From the NCBI RefSeq assembly GCF_029892425.1, contig NZ_JARXWB010000004.1:124001-188000 (forward strand): a stretch of DNA of 64,000 nt. The letters are read 5' to 3'. The notes under the pieces are model-generated. The model was given only the letters and a program-made list of their open reading frames with translations, was not told the origin of the DNA and did no database searches. Source of the DNA: Bradyrhizobium sp. BR13661 (GTDB lineage: Bacteria; Pseudomonadota; Alphaproteobacteria; Rhizobiales; Xanthobacteraceae). The position numbers and the translations under genes are program-made. Position 1 is the stretch's first letter, and every line of letters starts with the position of its first letter. Shown here one piece after another: positions 26,208 to 34,933 of this stretch.

Positions 26208-28616
26208 CTAGCACTTGGGCTGGTTAGGCGGGCATTTCTTCGGGGCCGGAGGGGCCGGGCGCGGTGGCGGCGGCGCGGGCGGACGCGGCGGTGGGGCTGC
26301 AGCCACTCTGGGCGGCGGTGGCGGTGCTGGACGGGCCACCGGTGGCGGCGGTGCGGGCCGCGCGGCTGCAACTGGCGGGCGCGGTGGCGGCGGTGCAGCC
26401 GCCCGCGGTGGTGGCGGGGCAGCCGCCCGTGGTGGGGGCGGAGGTGCCGGCCTTGCGACGGCCTGCGGACGCGGCGGCGTTGGCGCTGGCTTCGCAGCCT
26501 GCGCCGGCGGTGGCGTGGCCCGCAGATTCTGCGGCTTGATCGGCTCTCGCGCAGCGACCGGCGGCGTCGAAGGCGTCGTCGTCGGCTTCGTCGAGGTCAC
26601 GGCCGGCTTGCCCGCCGGGGTCGTCGTCGGCGGGGTTACTGCTGGCTCATGCGCCAGCGATTTCGCCCGCGGATCCGCACCTCCCACCGGCGGCGTTTGC
26701 GCCACGGGCGGTTTGCCCGCCGGTGCGGCGTTGGCTGGAGCCGTCGTCGTATTGGCAGGCGCAACCGCTGTATTGGGATGAACCTGCGGCTGGCCGTTGA
26801 CGGGTGCATTTGCAGTCGGCGCCAGCCGGTTCGGTGCGGTCTGCGGTCCTGCCGCACCAGCCGGTGCGGGCGGCGTGTTCTGCGTGCCCGGAACCGGAAG
26901 CGCGTGGCCCGCCGCGGGCGCTGTGGTGGGCGTGATGGCGTTCGGCGTGGCGTTGACCGGCTTCACCATCATCGCGGCCGGCTTTGCGGTCGGGTTGCTG
27001 ACGAACGCTGCCTGGCTCGGCTTCAGCTGTTGGCCAGGATTGGTCTGGATCGCCATCGCCTGTTGCCTGACGGCGCCGGGCACCGGTGTCAGCGCGCCGG
27101 CGCGGCCGGCTCCATTCGCTGCGACGAGCGCCGCGGCCGCGGTATTCCCGGCGGGCGGCGGAGCCGGCGCCTGGTTGATCACGGTGTTGATGATCGTGGT
27201 GTTGTGGATGTTCTGATAGATGATGTTGTTCGGCGGCGGCGCGACATAGATCGGCGGCCGGACGAACACCGGGATCGGCACGAACATCGGCTGAGGCAGC
27301 ACGAACAGACCAACCACCGGCAGCGGCGGCGCCAGCACGATGAAATCCGGCGGCGGCGGTGGGCAGAAATAGACCGGCGGCGGCGGTGGCGGCACGAAGC
27401 CGAAATCCGGGTCGCTGAAATACAGGACGGGACGATCGACATAGACCACCTCGGCCGGTGGCGGCGGCGGCACGTCATAGTCCATCATTGCGAAGGTCGG
27501 CGGCGGCTCGAGCGGCGCGGTCAGGATCGCAAGCCTTCGCCTAGCATCGCCCGCATGCGGTCCGCGCGGATAGCGGCGCAGATACGACCAATAGGCATCC
27601 GGCGTGTCGGCGCGATAGCTGCGCCGCCAGGTGATCGCCTCGCGGCGCGCGGCCACGATCGCCATCACGCGCTTGGCCAGGGGATCGCCGGGGTAAGCCG
27701 CGAGAAACTCCTCATAGGCCGGCAGCGTGTCGCGCTCGAGCGCGGCGGCATAGGCGTCCTGCACGCCGAGATCGCGGATCGGCTTGCTGCGGATCGCCGC
27801 GACCTGGTCGGGTGCGGCCGCCGGCGGCGGTGCGTCGGGCGCGCGGTCGAAGAAGGAGAACGGCGCGCTGACCTTCTGCTCGTCCCACGGCACCTGCGCA
27901 CCCTTGGAGGCCTCGTTGACGCGCAAGCGGACGCGGTCGAACACCTCCGGCAACGTCAGCCCGCCGGTGCGGATCATTTCGGCGAGCGATTGCGCATAGA
28001 TGCCGTAAGGCCCCGGCTCTTCGGGCGCCACCGTGCCGGGTGCTGCGTTGAAGGCGATCAGCATGTTCGGATCCGGCTCGACCAGCGCCAGCCCGCTCGC
28101 GATCGGCTGCTGGCCGCCCTCGATGAAGGGCTGCGCGCGCGCGGCGTCGAGCACAATGATGTTGGCCTTGAGCGGGATGGAGGCGAGCTGGCGGGCATAG
28201 TCGCTGATGCGCAACGCCTCGGTCGGAATGTCGGTGTCGCGCGAGATATTGGAATCGACGGGGATGAAATAGTTCTCGCCGGCAAGCTGCACGCCATAGC
28301 CGGACAGATAGATCATCGCGACGGTGCCGGGTCCCGAGGCCTGCGCCTTCTGGATGAAGTCGCGGAAGCTCTTGCGTAGCGTGTCGCCATCGAGATCGCG
28401 AGCGCCGACCACGTCGAAGCCCGCCGCCTGCAGCGTCTGCGCGATCAGGCCGGCATCATTGGCCGTGGTTGCCAGCGGCGTCCTCGCATAGGCGCCGTTG
28501 CCGACCACAAGCGCGATGCGTTTCTCCTGCTGCTGGGCGCGCGCGGGAGCAAGCACGCCTGCAACGAAAAGGATCGGTAGAAGGAAGCAGATGAAGGCCT
28601 TGTGTGTCCCGCGCAT
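26208..28616 (-). CDS. Caspase-fold (peptidase C14-like) protein with degenerate active site and proline-rich tail
   Basis: An 802-residue exported protein. Signal peptide is residues 1-28 (ending APARAQ), and the caspase-like domain covers about residues 32-258. The usual catalytic His in SGHG is Tyr107 (YLSGYGVQ), and the usual Cys in LDACR is Ala159 (LDAAR), so it is probably not a protease. Residues ~280-400 form a helical linker region with repeated A/R-rich motifs. From ~410 on it is extremely rich in Pro, Ala and Thr, ending in PPPPR-type repeats and two cysteines (KKCPPNQPKC). The long proline-rich tail could span or bind the cell wall. The start at 28616 gives a clean signal peptide. 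Confidence 0.85.
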   Translation of the reverse strand: MRGTHKAFICFLLPILFVAGVLAPARAQQQEKRIALVVGNGAYARTPLATTANDAGLIAQTLQAAGFDVVGARDLDGDTLRKSFRDFIQKAQASGPGTVAMIYLSGYGVQLAGENYFIPVDSNISRDTDIPTEALRISDYARQLASIPLKANIIVLDAARAQPFIEGGQQPIASGLALVEPDPNMLIAFNAAPGTVAPEEPGPYGIYAQSLAEMIRTGGLTLPEVFDRVRLRVNEASKGAQVPWDEQKVSAPFSFFDRAPDAPPPAAAPDQVAAIRSKPIRDLGVQDAYAAALERDTLPAYEEFLAAYPGDPLAKRVMAIVAARREAITWRRSYRADTPDAYWSYLRRYPRGPHAGDARRRLAILTAPLEPPPTFAMMDYDVPPPPPAEVVYVDRPVLYFSDPDFGFVPPPPPPVYFCPPPPPDFIVLAPPLPVVGLFVLPQPMFVPIPVFVRPPIYVAPPPNNIIYQNIHNTTIINTVINQAPAPPPAGNTAAAALVAANGAGRAGALTPVPGAVRQQAMAIQTNPGQQLKPSQAAFVSNPTAKPAAMMVKPVNATPNAITPTTAPAAGHALPVPGTQNTPPAPAGAAGPQTAPNRLAPTANAPVNGQPQVHPNTAVAPANTTTAPANAAPAGKPPVAQTPPVGGADPRAKSLAHEPAVTPPTTTPAGKPAVTSTKPTTTPSTPPVAAREPIKPQNLRATPPPAQAAKPAPTPPRPQAVARPAPPPPPRAAAPPPPRAAAPPPPRPPVAAARPAPPPPVARPAPPPPPRVAAAPPPRPPAPPPPRPAPPAPKKCPPNQPKC
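26220..26545 (-). repeat. Proline/alanine-rich coding repeats
   Basis: Imperfect repeats encoding units such as RPAPPPPPRAAAPPPPR at the 3' end of the caspase-like gene. They appear as GGCGGTGG-type runs on the plus strand. Such tracts are prone to slippage and vary in copy number between strains. Confidence 0.7.
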
Positions 28617-28776
28617 GGCTTGCTTGCCCGTTATTGTTGTTGAGGTGCCGCCGCACATAAGGCGCGCCGCTGGCTGAATGGCAGTTGAACGAAAGGCGCG
28701 GATTGAGGCGGAGGCAAGGCGCCCGGCCCCGCCCCGCTCCAAGCGTCAGCTTGACGTAAGCTTTGGTCCGAAAGCC

Positions 28777-29532
28777 CTAGCCTTGGGCGATCAGTTCCAC
28801 GGTTCCTGTGGTGAGCCGATAGATGCCGCCGACCACCCTGAGCTTGCCCTGCTCCACCGCTGCATTGAGGATCGGCGCGGCCGATCTCAGCTTGGCGACA
28901 TTGTCGATCACGTTCTGCCGGATCGCCTTGTCGAGCACCTCCCCGCCCTGCTGCATCGCAGCCCCTTTCATCGCAGCCTTGGCGGCCGGCGCGATCGCAT
29001 CGACCAGCGAGGGGATGTGTCCCGGCGGCGGCTTGTCGTCCTTGAGCGCCTTCAGCGTTGCATCGACCGCGCCGCAGGCATCATGGCCGAGCACGAGGAT
29101 CAGCGGCGTGTTGAGCACGGCGACCGCATATTCCATGCTGGCGACGGCCTCGGTGCCGGCAAAATTGCCGGCAACGCGGCAGACGAACAGATCACCGCGC
29201 CCGGTGTCGAAGGCGTATTCCGGGGCGATGCGCGAGTCGGCGCAGCTCAGCACCGCTGCGAACGGGTTCTGCCCGCCCGCCAGTGCCTCGCGCTCGTGCC
29301 TGAAATCGTGGCGCCGCGTAACGCCTTCGACGTAGCGCTCATTGCCAGCCATCAGACGCTTCAGCGAAGCATCAGGCGAGAGCACGTTTTGTGGTTTTGG
29401 TGGGGCCTTGTGCTCCTTCGCGAAGGCCGCCCCACTCGCAGCAAGACCAAGGGCGACGCCGGTGAAGTGGATGAACGATCTCCGCGAAGGGCCGCTCCCG
29501 GTCTTGGTGTCGCGAGTGCATTTTTCGCACAT
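28777..29532 (-). CDS. Beta-class carbonic anhydrase with Tat signal
   Basis: A 251-residue enzyme interconverting CO2 and bicarbonate. Zinc ligands are Cys97 in SCADSR, His150 and Cys153 in GHDACG, with the Asp99/Arg101 dyad. The N-terminus is SRRSF followed by a hydrophobic stretch ending AASGAAFA, a twin-arginine signal, so the folded zinc enzyme is probably exported to the periplasm. Before the twin arginine there is an unusual CEKC pair at residues 2-5. ATG 29532 is preferred over an upstream in-frame start because it directly gives the Tat signal. Confidence 0.9.
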   Translation of the reverse strand: MCEKCTRDTKTGSGPSRRSFIHFTGVALGLAASGAAFAKEHKAPPKPQNVLSPDASLKRLMAGNERYVEGVTRRHDFRHEREALAGGQNPFAAVLSCADSRIAPEYAFDTGRGDLFVCRVAGNFAGTEAVASMEYAVAVLNTPLILVLGHDACGAVDATLKALKDDKPPPGHIPSLVDAIAPAAKAAMKGAAMQQGGEVLDKAIRQNVIDNVAKLRSAAPILNAAVEQGKLRVVGGIYRLTTGTVELIAQG

Positions 29533-29591
29533 GCTTTCCCTCCCGCCAACCGTTGCCGCGGGTCCACGGCAACCGTGCCGCAGCATCCACC

Positions 29592-30119
29592 CTAGTTGAC
29601 GGCTTGCAGCTCGGCGAGCTTCGTTCGCGCCGTCGCTTCGTCCAGTGCGACCAGCTCGCCCGGCCCGGGATTCGCCTCTCCCGCCGTCGCGACGGAAACG
29701 ACTGCCAGCCCGGCCAGCCCGCCGAGGATCGCTCCGCCCGTCGCAGCGTCATGCCTGGCGCTGCTCTTGATGAGGTAGAAATATGTCCGGCCCGCCTCCA
29801 TCACGATCTCGCGTTTGGTGTCACCTGGGAAAAGCGCTTCGGTCACCAGCACGTCATGGCGACCGGCGGGACGATCGGCATAGGCGTATTTTCCGGCGAC
29901 GACCGTCCCGAGCGATGCGCCATCGAGCTTCACCTCGCAGCCGCAGACTGCCATGCTGAGGCCCTCGCGCTTGTCCTGCAAGAAAACGACGCGCGCCTGC
30001 CCGGCGCGTGGAGGCCCGACCTTCCGCGACACGGACGCAAAGTCGGTTCCGACCTGATCACTGACACAACCCGTCAACATGGCACCAACGGCCAACAACA
30101 ACACGCCCGATCGCAGCAT
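29592..30119 (-). CDS. DUF2846-like lipoprotein
   Basis: A 175-residue protein with a lipoprotein signal: MLRSGVLLLAVGAML then the lipobox LTGC with Cys18. The body, with RVVFLQDKREGL, VKLDGASLG and AGRTYFYLIKSSAR, resembles DUF2846/PEGA-type domains. A glycine/alanine-rich stretch near residue 140 may associate with the membrane. Its role is unknown. The 10-bp palindrome GGTTGCAACC at 30171-30180, about 50 bases upstream of the start, could be an operator. Confidence 0.7.
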   Translation of the reverse strand: MLRSGVLLLAVGAMLTGCVSDQVGTDFASVSRKVGPPRAGQARVVFLQDKREGLSMAVCGCEVKLDGASLGTVVAGKYAYADRPAGRHDVLVTEALFPGDTKREIVMEAGRTYFYLIKSSARHDAATGGAILGGLAGLAVVSVATAGEANPGPGELVALDEATARTKLAELQAVN

Positions 30120-30238
30120 CGCCCAACCCCAGCCAATTCCCCGAGGGCATGCTAGCCAGAAACAGCGAAAGGTTGCAACCGGGCCTATTTGACAACTTTG
30201 CAAATCACGCGGCCGGCCGTGACATCAGGTAAACGCAG

Positions 30239-33200
30239 CTAGATCTGCTGTACGTCCACCACCCCGGCCACCGCCTTGATCGCGCCGGCGATCTGCGGAG
30301 AGACCTTGAAGCGGCCGGGCAGCTTCATCTCGACCTCGGTCTCGAGGTCGAGCATCATCACCAGCGAGACCTCGCCGTCGCCGTTGGAGCGCGGCGCGAT
30401 ACCGGGGCTGCCGATCTTCGGCGCGGTGCTGCCGGCGGCTTCCGGCCCGGCCAGACGTCTGGCGATCGAGTCGAGCGGCTTGGTATCGCGCACGAAGATG
30501 CGCAGGCCCTTCTGCGTCTTGGCGGCGGCATCATCGAGCGGCTCGGCGTGCAGCACGCGAGCACGGACGTCTTCGCCCTGCAGTTCCGCACCGAGTTGAA
30601 GCAGCACCGCCGCGCCCGGCTCCAGCACGTCGCGATATTGCGCAAGGCCTTCGGAGAACAGCACGGCTTCAAAATGACCGGTGGGATCGGACAGGCCCAT
30701 GATGCCCATCTTGTTGCCTGTCTTGGTGCGCCGCTCCATGCGCGACACCACCGTCGCCGCGACCTTGCCGGCAGTCGCACCCGTCTTCACCGCGCGCGAG
30801 AACTCGGCCCATGACTGCACCCGCAGTCGCTTCAAGACGGTCGCGTAGTCGTCGAGCGGATGGCCCGAGAGGAAGAATCCGACAGCGTCGTATTCGCGGC
30901 GGAGCTTTTCGGCCGGCAGCCACGGCTCGATCTGCGGCAGCATGATCGTCGGCGCGTCCGCCGACATGCCGAACATGTCGTTCTGGCCGATGGTCTCGGC
31001 CTGATGGGCGCGCTGGCAGGCGGCCAGAATCGAATCTGCACCCGCGAAGACGCGCGCGCGATTGGGCTCCAGCGTGTCGAAGGCGCCGGCAGCGGCGAGA
31101 CTTTCGATGATGCGCTTGTTGATCGCACGCGGATTGACGCGCGCGGCGAAGTCGGCGAGCGAGGTGAACAATCCCCGCTTGGTCCGTTCCTCGATGATCT
31201 GGTCGATCGCCTGGATGCCGACGCCCTTCAGCGCGGCGAGTGCGTAGTAGATGACCTTGTCGCCGACCTCGAAGGTCGCGCCGGAGCGATTGATGTTCGG
31301 CGGCTCGACCTTGATGCCGAGGCGCTGCGCCTCGGAGCGGAATTCCGAAAGCTTGTCCGTGTTGTTGAGATCGAGCGTCATCGACGCCGCGATGAACTCC
31401 ACCGGATAATGCGCCTTCATGTAGGCGGTGTGGTAGGACACCAGCGCATAAGCGGCCGCGTGGCTCTTGTTGAAGCCGTAGTCGGCGAATTTCGCCAAGA
31501 GCTCGAAGATGGTCTCGGCCTGCCCCTTCGGCACGCCGTTCCTCACCGCGCCCGCGACAAAGATGTCGCGCTGCTTGTCCATCTCGGCGCGGATCTTCTT
31601 GCCCATGGCGCGGCGCAACAGGTCGGCGTCGCCGAGCGAATAGCCCGACATCACCTGCGCGATCTGCATCACCTGTTCCTGGTAGATAATGACGCCGAAC
31701 GTCTCCTTCAGGATCGGCTCGAGCACGGGATGCAGATATTCCGGCTCCTCGTCGCCATGCTTGCGCGCGCAATAGGTCGGGATGTTCGCCATCGGACCCG
31801 GGCGATACAGCGCGACCAGCGCGATGATGTCCTCGAAACGGTCCGGCCGCATGTCGACCAGCGCGCGCCGCATGCCCTGGCTTTCAACCTGGAACACGCC
31901 GACCACCTCGCCGCGCGCCAGCATCTGGTAGCTATCGGCATCGTCGATCGGCAGCGTCGCGAGATCGACATGGATATCGCGCGGCTTGAGCAGCTTGCAC
32001 GCGACATCGAGCACGGTCAGCGTCTTCAGGCCGAGGAAGTCGAACTTCACGAGGCCGGCCGGCTCGACCCATTTCATGTTGAACTGGGTCACCGGCATGT
32101 CGGATTTCGGATCGCGGTAGAGCGGCACGAGCTCGCTCAGCGGGCGATCGCCGATCACGATGCCGGCCGCGTGGGTCGAGGCGTGCCGCGTCAGGCCTTC
32201 GAGGCGCTGGGCGATGTCGAAGGCGCGCGCCACGACAGGGTCTTCATCGCGGAACGCCTGCAGCTTCGGCTCGCTCTCGATCGCGGCCGCCAGCGTCACC
32301 GGCGCGGCCGGATTCTGCGGCACGAGTTTCGTCAGCTTGTCGACCTGGCCGTAAGGCATCTGCAAGACGCGGCCGACGTCGCGCAGCACGCCGCGTGCCT
32401 GCAGCGTACCGAAGGTGATGATCTGCGCGACCTGGTCGCGGCCATAGCGCTGCTGGACGTACTGGATCACCTCGCCGCGGCGGTCCTGGCAGAAGTCGAT
32501 GTCGAAGTCCGGCATCGAGACGCGCTCGGGATTGAGGAAGCGCTCGAACAGCAGGCCAAACTTGATCGGATCGAGGTCGGTGATGGTCAGCGCCCACGCC
32601 ACCAGCGAGCCTGCGCCGGAGCCACGGCCCGGCCCGACCGGAATGCCCTGGCCCTTCGCCCATTTGATGAAGTCGGACACGATCAGAAAGTAGCCGGCGT
32701 ATTTCATGCGCATGATGACGTCGAGCTCGAACGCCAGGCGCTTGTTGTAGTCTTCCTCCGTCGTGCCTTGCGACAGACCGTGGACGCGCAGGCGATTGGC
32801 GAGCCCCTCCTCCGCCTGACGCTTCAATTCGGCCGCCTCGACGGCGGCCGCATCGGAGCTACCGGCAGCGCCGACCGTGAAGAACGGCAGGATCGGCTTG
32901 CGCGTCATCGGGCGGAACGAACAGCGCTCGGCGATCTCCACCGTCGAGGCCAGCGCTTCCGGAATGTCGGCGAACAGCACCGCCATCTCGGCGCGGGTCT
33001 TGAAGCGGTGATCGGGCGTGAGCTGCTCGCGCTCGGTCTCGGCGATCAGCCGGCCGCCGGCGATGCAGAGCAGCGCATCATGTGCCTCGTAGTCATCCGT
33101 CGACGCGAAATACGGCTCGTTGGTCGCAACCAGCGGCAGGCCTTTTGCGTAGGCGATGTCGATCAGGGAGCTCTCGATGCGCCGTTCCTTGTCGATGTTG

Positions 33201-33736
33201 TGGCGCTGTATCTCGACATAGAGGCGGTCGCCGAACAGGCCGGCGAGACGCTCGCAGCGCGCGGCCGCAATCTCGGTCTGGCCGCTCGCAAGCGCGAGCG
33301 CGATCGGGCCGTCAGGACCGCCCGTCAGTGCGATCAGGCCTTCGGTCTCACCGTCGAACCAGTCGAACTTGATGAATGGCGCGTGGCTATCGGGCGATTC
33401 GAGGAACGCGCGCGAATTCAACCGCATCAGGCTGCGATAGCCGCGCTCCTGCGCGGCCAGCAGCACCACGCGCGAGGGCGGCAGCGCGTTGCGCGCGTTG
33501 GGATCCTGGTCACCGAAATCGATCGCGAGTTCCAGGCCGACGATCGGCTGGATGCCGTACCCCGCCATCTTGTCGGAAAATTCCAGCGCACCGAACAGAT
33601 TGTCGGTGTCGGTCAGCGCCAGCGCGGGCTGGTGGTCCTTCTTCGCAAGCTCGCCGAGCTTGGCGATCTTGATCGAGCCCTTGAGCAGCGAATAGGCCGA
33701 GTGAACGTGAAGGTGGACAAATCCGGCGCTCGGCAT
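30239..33736 (-). CDS. dnaE: DNA polymerase III alpha subunit
   Basis: A 1165-residue replicative polymerase. The N-terminal PHP domain begins FVHLHVHSAYSLLKGS. Catalytic aspartates lie in SMPDFDIDFCQ, and further polymerase motifs (GPGRGSGAGSLVAW, FNKSHAAAYALVSYH) follow. The OB-fold and tau-binding regions close the protein. The length and PHP motif fit the housekeeping DnaE, not the error-prone DnaE2. The extension to 33823 is not family-like; ATG 33736 is chosen. Confidence 0.97.
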   Translation of the reverse strand: MPSAGFVHLHVHSAYSLLKGSIKIAKLGELAKKDHQPALALTDTDNLFGALEFSDKMAGYGIQPIVGLELAIDFGDQDPNARNALPPSRVVLLAAQERGYRSLMRLNSRAFLESPDSHAPFIKFDWFDGETEGLIALTGGPDGPIALALASGQTEIAAARCERLAGLFGDRLYVEIQRHNIDKERRIESSLIDIAYAKGLPLVATNEPYFASTDDYEAHDALLCIAGGRLIAETEREQLTPDHRFKTRAEMAVLFADIPEALASTVEIAERCSFRPMTRKPILPFFTVGAAGSSDAAAVEAAELKRQAEEGLANRLRVHGLSQGTTEEDYNKRLAFELDVIMRMKYAGYFLIVSDFIKWAKGQGIPVGPGRGSGAGSLVAWALTITDLDPIKFGLLFERFLNPERVSMPDFDIDFCQDRRGEVIQYVQQRYGRDQVAQIITFGTLQARGVLRDVGRVLQMPYGQVDKLTKLVPQNPAAPVTLAAAIESEPKLQAFRDEDPVVARAFDIAQRLEGLTRHASTHAAGIVIGDRPLSELVPLYRDPKSDMPVTQFNMKWVEPAGLVKFDFLGLKTLTVLDVACKLLKPRDIHVDLATLPIDDADSYQMLARGEVVGVFQVESQGMRRALVDMRPDRFEDIIALVALYRPGPMANIPTYCARKHGDEEPEYLHPVLEPILKETFGVIIYQEQVMQIAQVMSGYSLGDADLLRRAMGKKIRAEMDKQRDIFVAGAVRNGVPKGQAETIFELLAKFADYGFNKSHAAAYALVSYHTAYMKAHYPVEFIAASMTLDLNNTDKLSEFRSEAQRLGIKVEPPNINRSGATFEVGDKVIYYALAALKGVGIQAIDQIIEERTKRGLFTSLADFAARVNPRAINKRIIESLAAAGAFDTLEPNRARVFAGADSILAACQRAHQAETIGQNDMFGMSADAPTIMLPQIEPWLPAEKLRREYDAVGFFLSGHPLDDYATVLKRLRVQSWAEFSRAVKTGATAGKVAATVVSRMERRTKTGNKMGIMGLSDPTGHFEAVLFSEGLAQYRDVLEPGAAVLLQLGAELQGEDVRARVLHAEPLDDAAAKTQKGLRIFVRDTKPLDSIARRLAGPEAAGSTAPKIGSPGIAPRSNGDGEVSLVMMLDLETEVEMKLPGRFKVSPQIAGAIKAVAGVVDVQQI

Positions 33737-33935
33737 GGTCGCGTGACGGCCTCTTGCAGGTGAGTTGGCGCGGTCGCCGGCACAGGGAGCGTCATGCACT
33801 CGCTTGGGCGACTCGCCTGACAATGGTGGGGGCTCGGAGCGCCAGAGTCCACGCTGGAGCTGCCGATCCGCCGCCTCATCCCGCTTTTCCCCAACTGGGC
33901 TCGCAAGAAGTGGGCTAGCAAGGGCGCGGGGCCAA

Positions 33936-34034
33936 TCAGAGCTGCGGTATGACCTGGGCCCAGATCGCGATCATCCCGACGAACAGCGCGATCGACGTCA
34001 GTGCAGCGGCTTCTTCCACGAAAATCCTGAACAT
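33936..34034 (-). CDS. SOS-controlled 32-residue inner-membrane mini-protein
   Basis: This short frame encodes 32 residues: an N-terminal amphipathic start MFRIFVEEAAA, one transmembrane helix (LTSIALFVGMIAIWA) and the tail QVIPQL. GGAG is 8 bases before the ATG at 34034; an in-frame ATG at 34046 would add four residues but lacks a binding site. Its promoter has a consensus alphaproteobacterial LexA box in the spacer (separate entry). Size, topology and SOS control recall SidA, the 29-residue SOS division inhibitor of Caulobacter; no sequence alignment was made. It lies 199 bp upstream of dnaE, in the same direction. Confidence 0.75.
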   Translation of the reverse strand: MFRIFVEEAAALTSIALFVGMIAIWAQVIPQL

Positions 34035-34066
34035 GGCTTGCTCCATTACCAGAACGTATGCAGAAC

Positions 34067-34095
34067 ATTGTTCTCATTTCGTTCCCGAGAGTCAA
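34067..34095 (-). promoter_or_regulatory. LexA-controlled promoter of the mini-protein
   Basis: On the minus strand the -35 is TTGACT (34090-34095), the -10 is AACAAT (34067-34072), spacing 17. Between them lies GAAC-N7-GAAC (34070-34084), the consensus LexA box of alphaproteobacteria. LexA bound there would occlude RNA polymerase directly. The palindrome AGAACA-T-TGTTCT (34062-34074) overlaps the downstream half. Confidence 0.78.
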
Positions 34096-34147
34096 GCGAA
34101 CTCAGCCGCTTCAAAATGAAATGGTTAACTCGCTGAATTCACGCAAG

Positions 34148-34177
34148 AAAAAAGCCCCGGCGCAAGGCCGGGGCTTT
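34148..34177 (-). terminator. Rho-independent terminator of the barrel-protein gene
   Basis: AAAGCCCCGGC pairs perfectly with GCCGGGGCTTT (11 bp, 5-base loop), and on the minus strand a T6 run follows. It lies 30 bases past the stop of the outer-membrane protein gene, insulating it from the LexA promoter downstream. Confidence 0.9.
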
Positions 34178-34207
34178 CGACATCAGCCCTTTGCAGAGCG
34201 ACTATTC

Positions 34208-34933
34208 TCAGTACTTGGCGATGATCGGGCCGCCGAACTTGTAGTTCAGGCGGACGAGACCCATGTCGACGTCCTGCTTGATGCGATCGGTCTTCAGGCC
34301 AGTGAAGGTGACGTCCTTGTCGGCCAGGAAGATGTGGTTGTACTCCACACCCACCGACCAGTTCGGCGCAAAACCGTACTCGAGGCCGGCGCCAACCGTG
34401 CCGCCCCAGCGGGTGTCGCTGTTCGAGCCGAGCGAAGCGCCGGTCGCCGTGCTGAACACTTCGTTCTTGACGCCGACGACGGCCGCACCGCCCTTGGCGT
34501 AGACGAGCACGTTGTTCCAGGCGTAACCAACCTGACCGGTGATCAGACCGAACGAGTCGATCTTGGTGCGGTTGCGCTGAGCGAGCAGCGCGCTGGTGTT
34601 GTCGCCGGTGAAGTCAGCCCAGTTGCCCTGGCCTTCGAGGCCGAACACCCACTGGCCGGACTGCACGCGATAGCCGACCTGGCCACCGACCGTGCCGCCC
34701 GTGGCGTTGTGGGAACCTTCGCCGCCAACCAGCGGAGCGGTCTGATCCCAGCTCGTATGAGCCGAAGCGCCGCCGCCGTTGATACCGATGTAGAAGCCGC
34801 TCCAGTCATAGACCGTGGCGATCATCGCAGGCGCCTTGGTGTAAGGACGCGCAGCGAGGTCAGCAGCCAGCGCCGGCGCAGTCGCGCTGATCGCGACGAG
34901 GCTCACAGCAGCGAGCAACAAATTCTTGTTCAT
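34208..34933 (-). CDS. Outer-membrane beta-barrel porin-like protein (Omp25/Omp31 type)
   Basis: A 241-residue protein with a signal peptide ending APALA, then ADLAARPYTKAP and the family hallmark YDWSGFYIGINGG, which open an eight-stranded barrel. Alternating aromatic/glycine strands (GGTVGGQVGYRV, NVLVYAKGGAAVVG, SVGVEYNHIFL) run to a C-terminal Tyr. Such proteins are abundant surface proteins in Rhizobiales. It is monocistronic, with its own terminator and a long upstream region. Confidence 0.93.
   Translation of the reverse strand: MNKNLLLAAVSLVAISATAPALAADLAARPYTKAPAMIATVYDWSGFYIGINGGGASAHTSWDQTAPLVGGEGSHNATGGTVGGQVGYRVQSGQWVFGLEGQGNWADFTGDNTSALLAQRNRTKIDSFGLITGQVGYAWNNVLVYAKGGAAVVGVKNEVFSTATGASLGSNSDTRWGGTVGAGLEYGFAPNWSVGVEYNHIFLADKDVTFTGLKTDRIKQDVDMGLVRLNYKFGGPIIAKY

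Noticed and set aside
26220..26545. Regular repeats resembling a tandem or CRISPR-like array
   Set aside because: They are in-frame coding repeats for proline-rich sequence, without constant repeats and unique spacers.
26649..28379. A 576-codon open frame antisense to the caspase-like gene
   Set aside because: Low-complexity arginine-rich translation, caused by the Pro/Ala codons on the coding strand.
30860..33763. A 967-codon open frame antisense to dnaE
   Set aside because: It has no recognisable domain, is rich in Arg, His and Asp as expected from reverse-reading a GC-rich gene, and dnaE on the other strand is certain.
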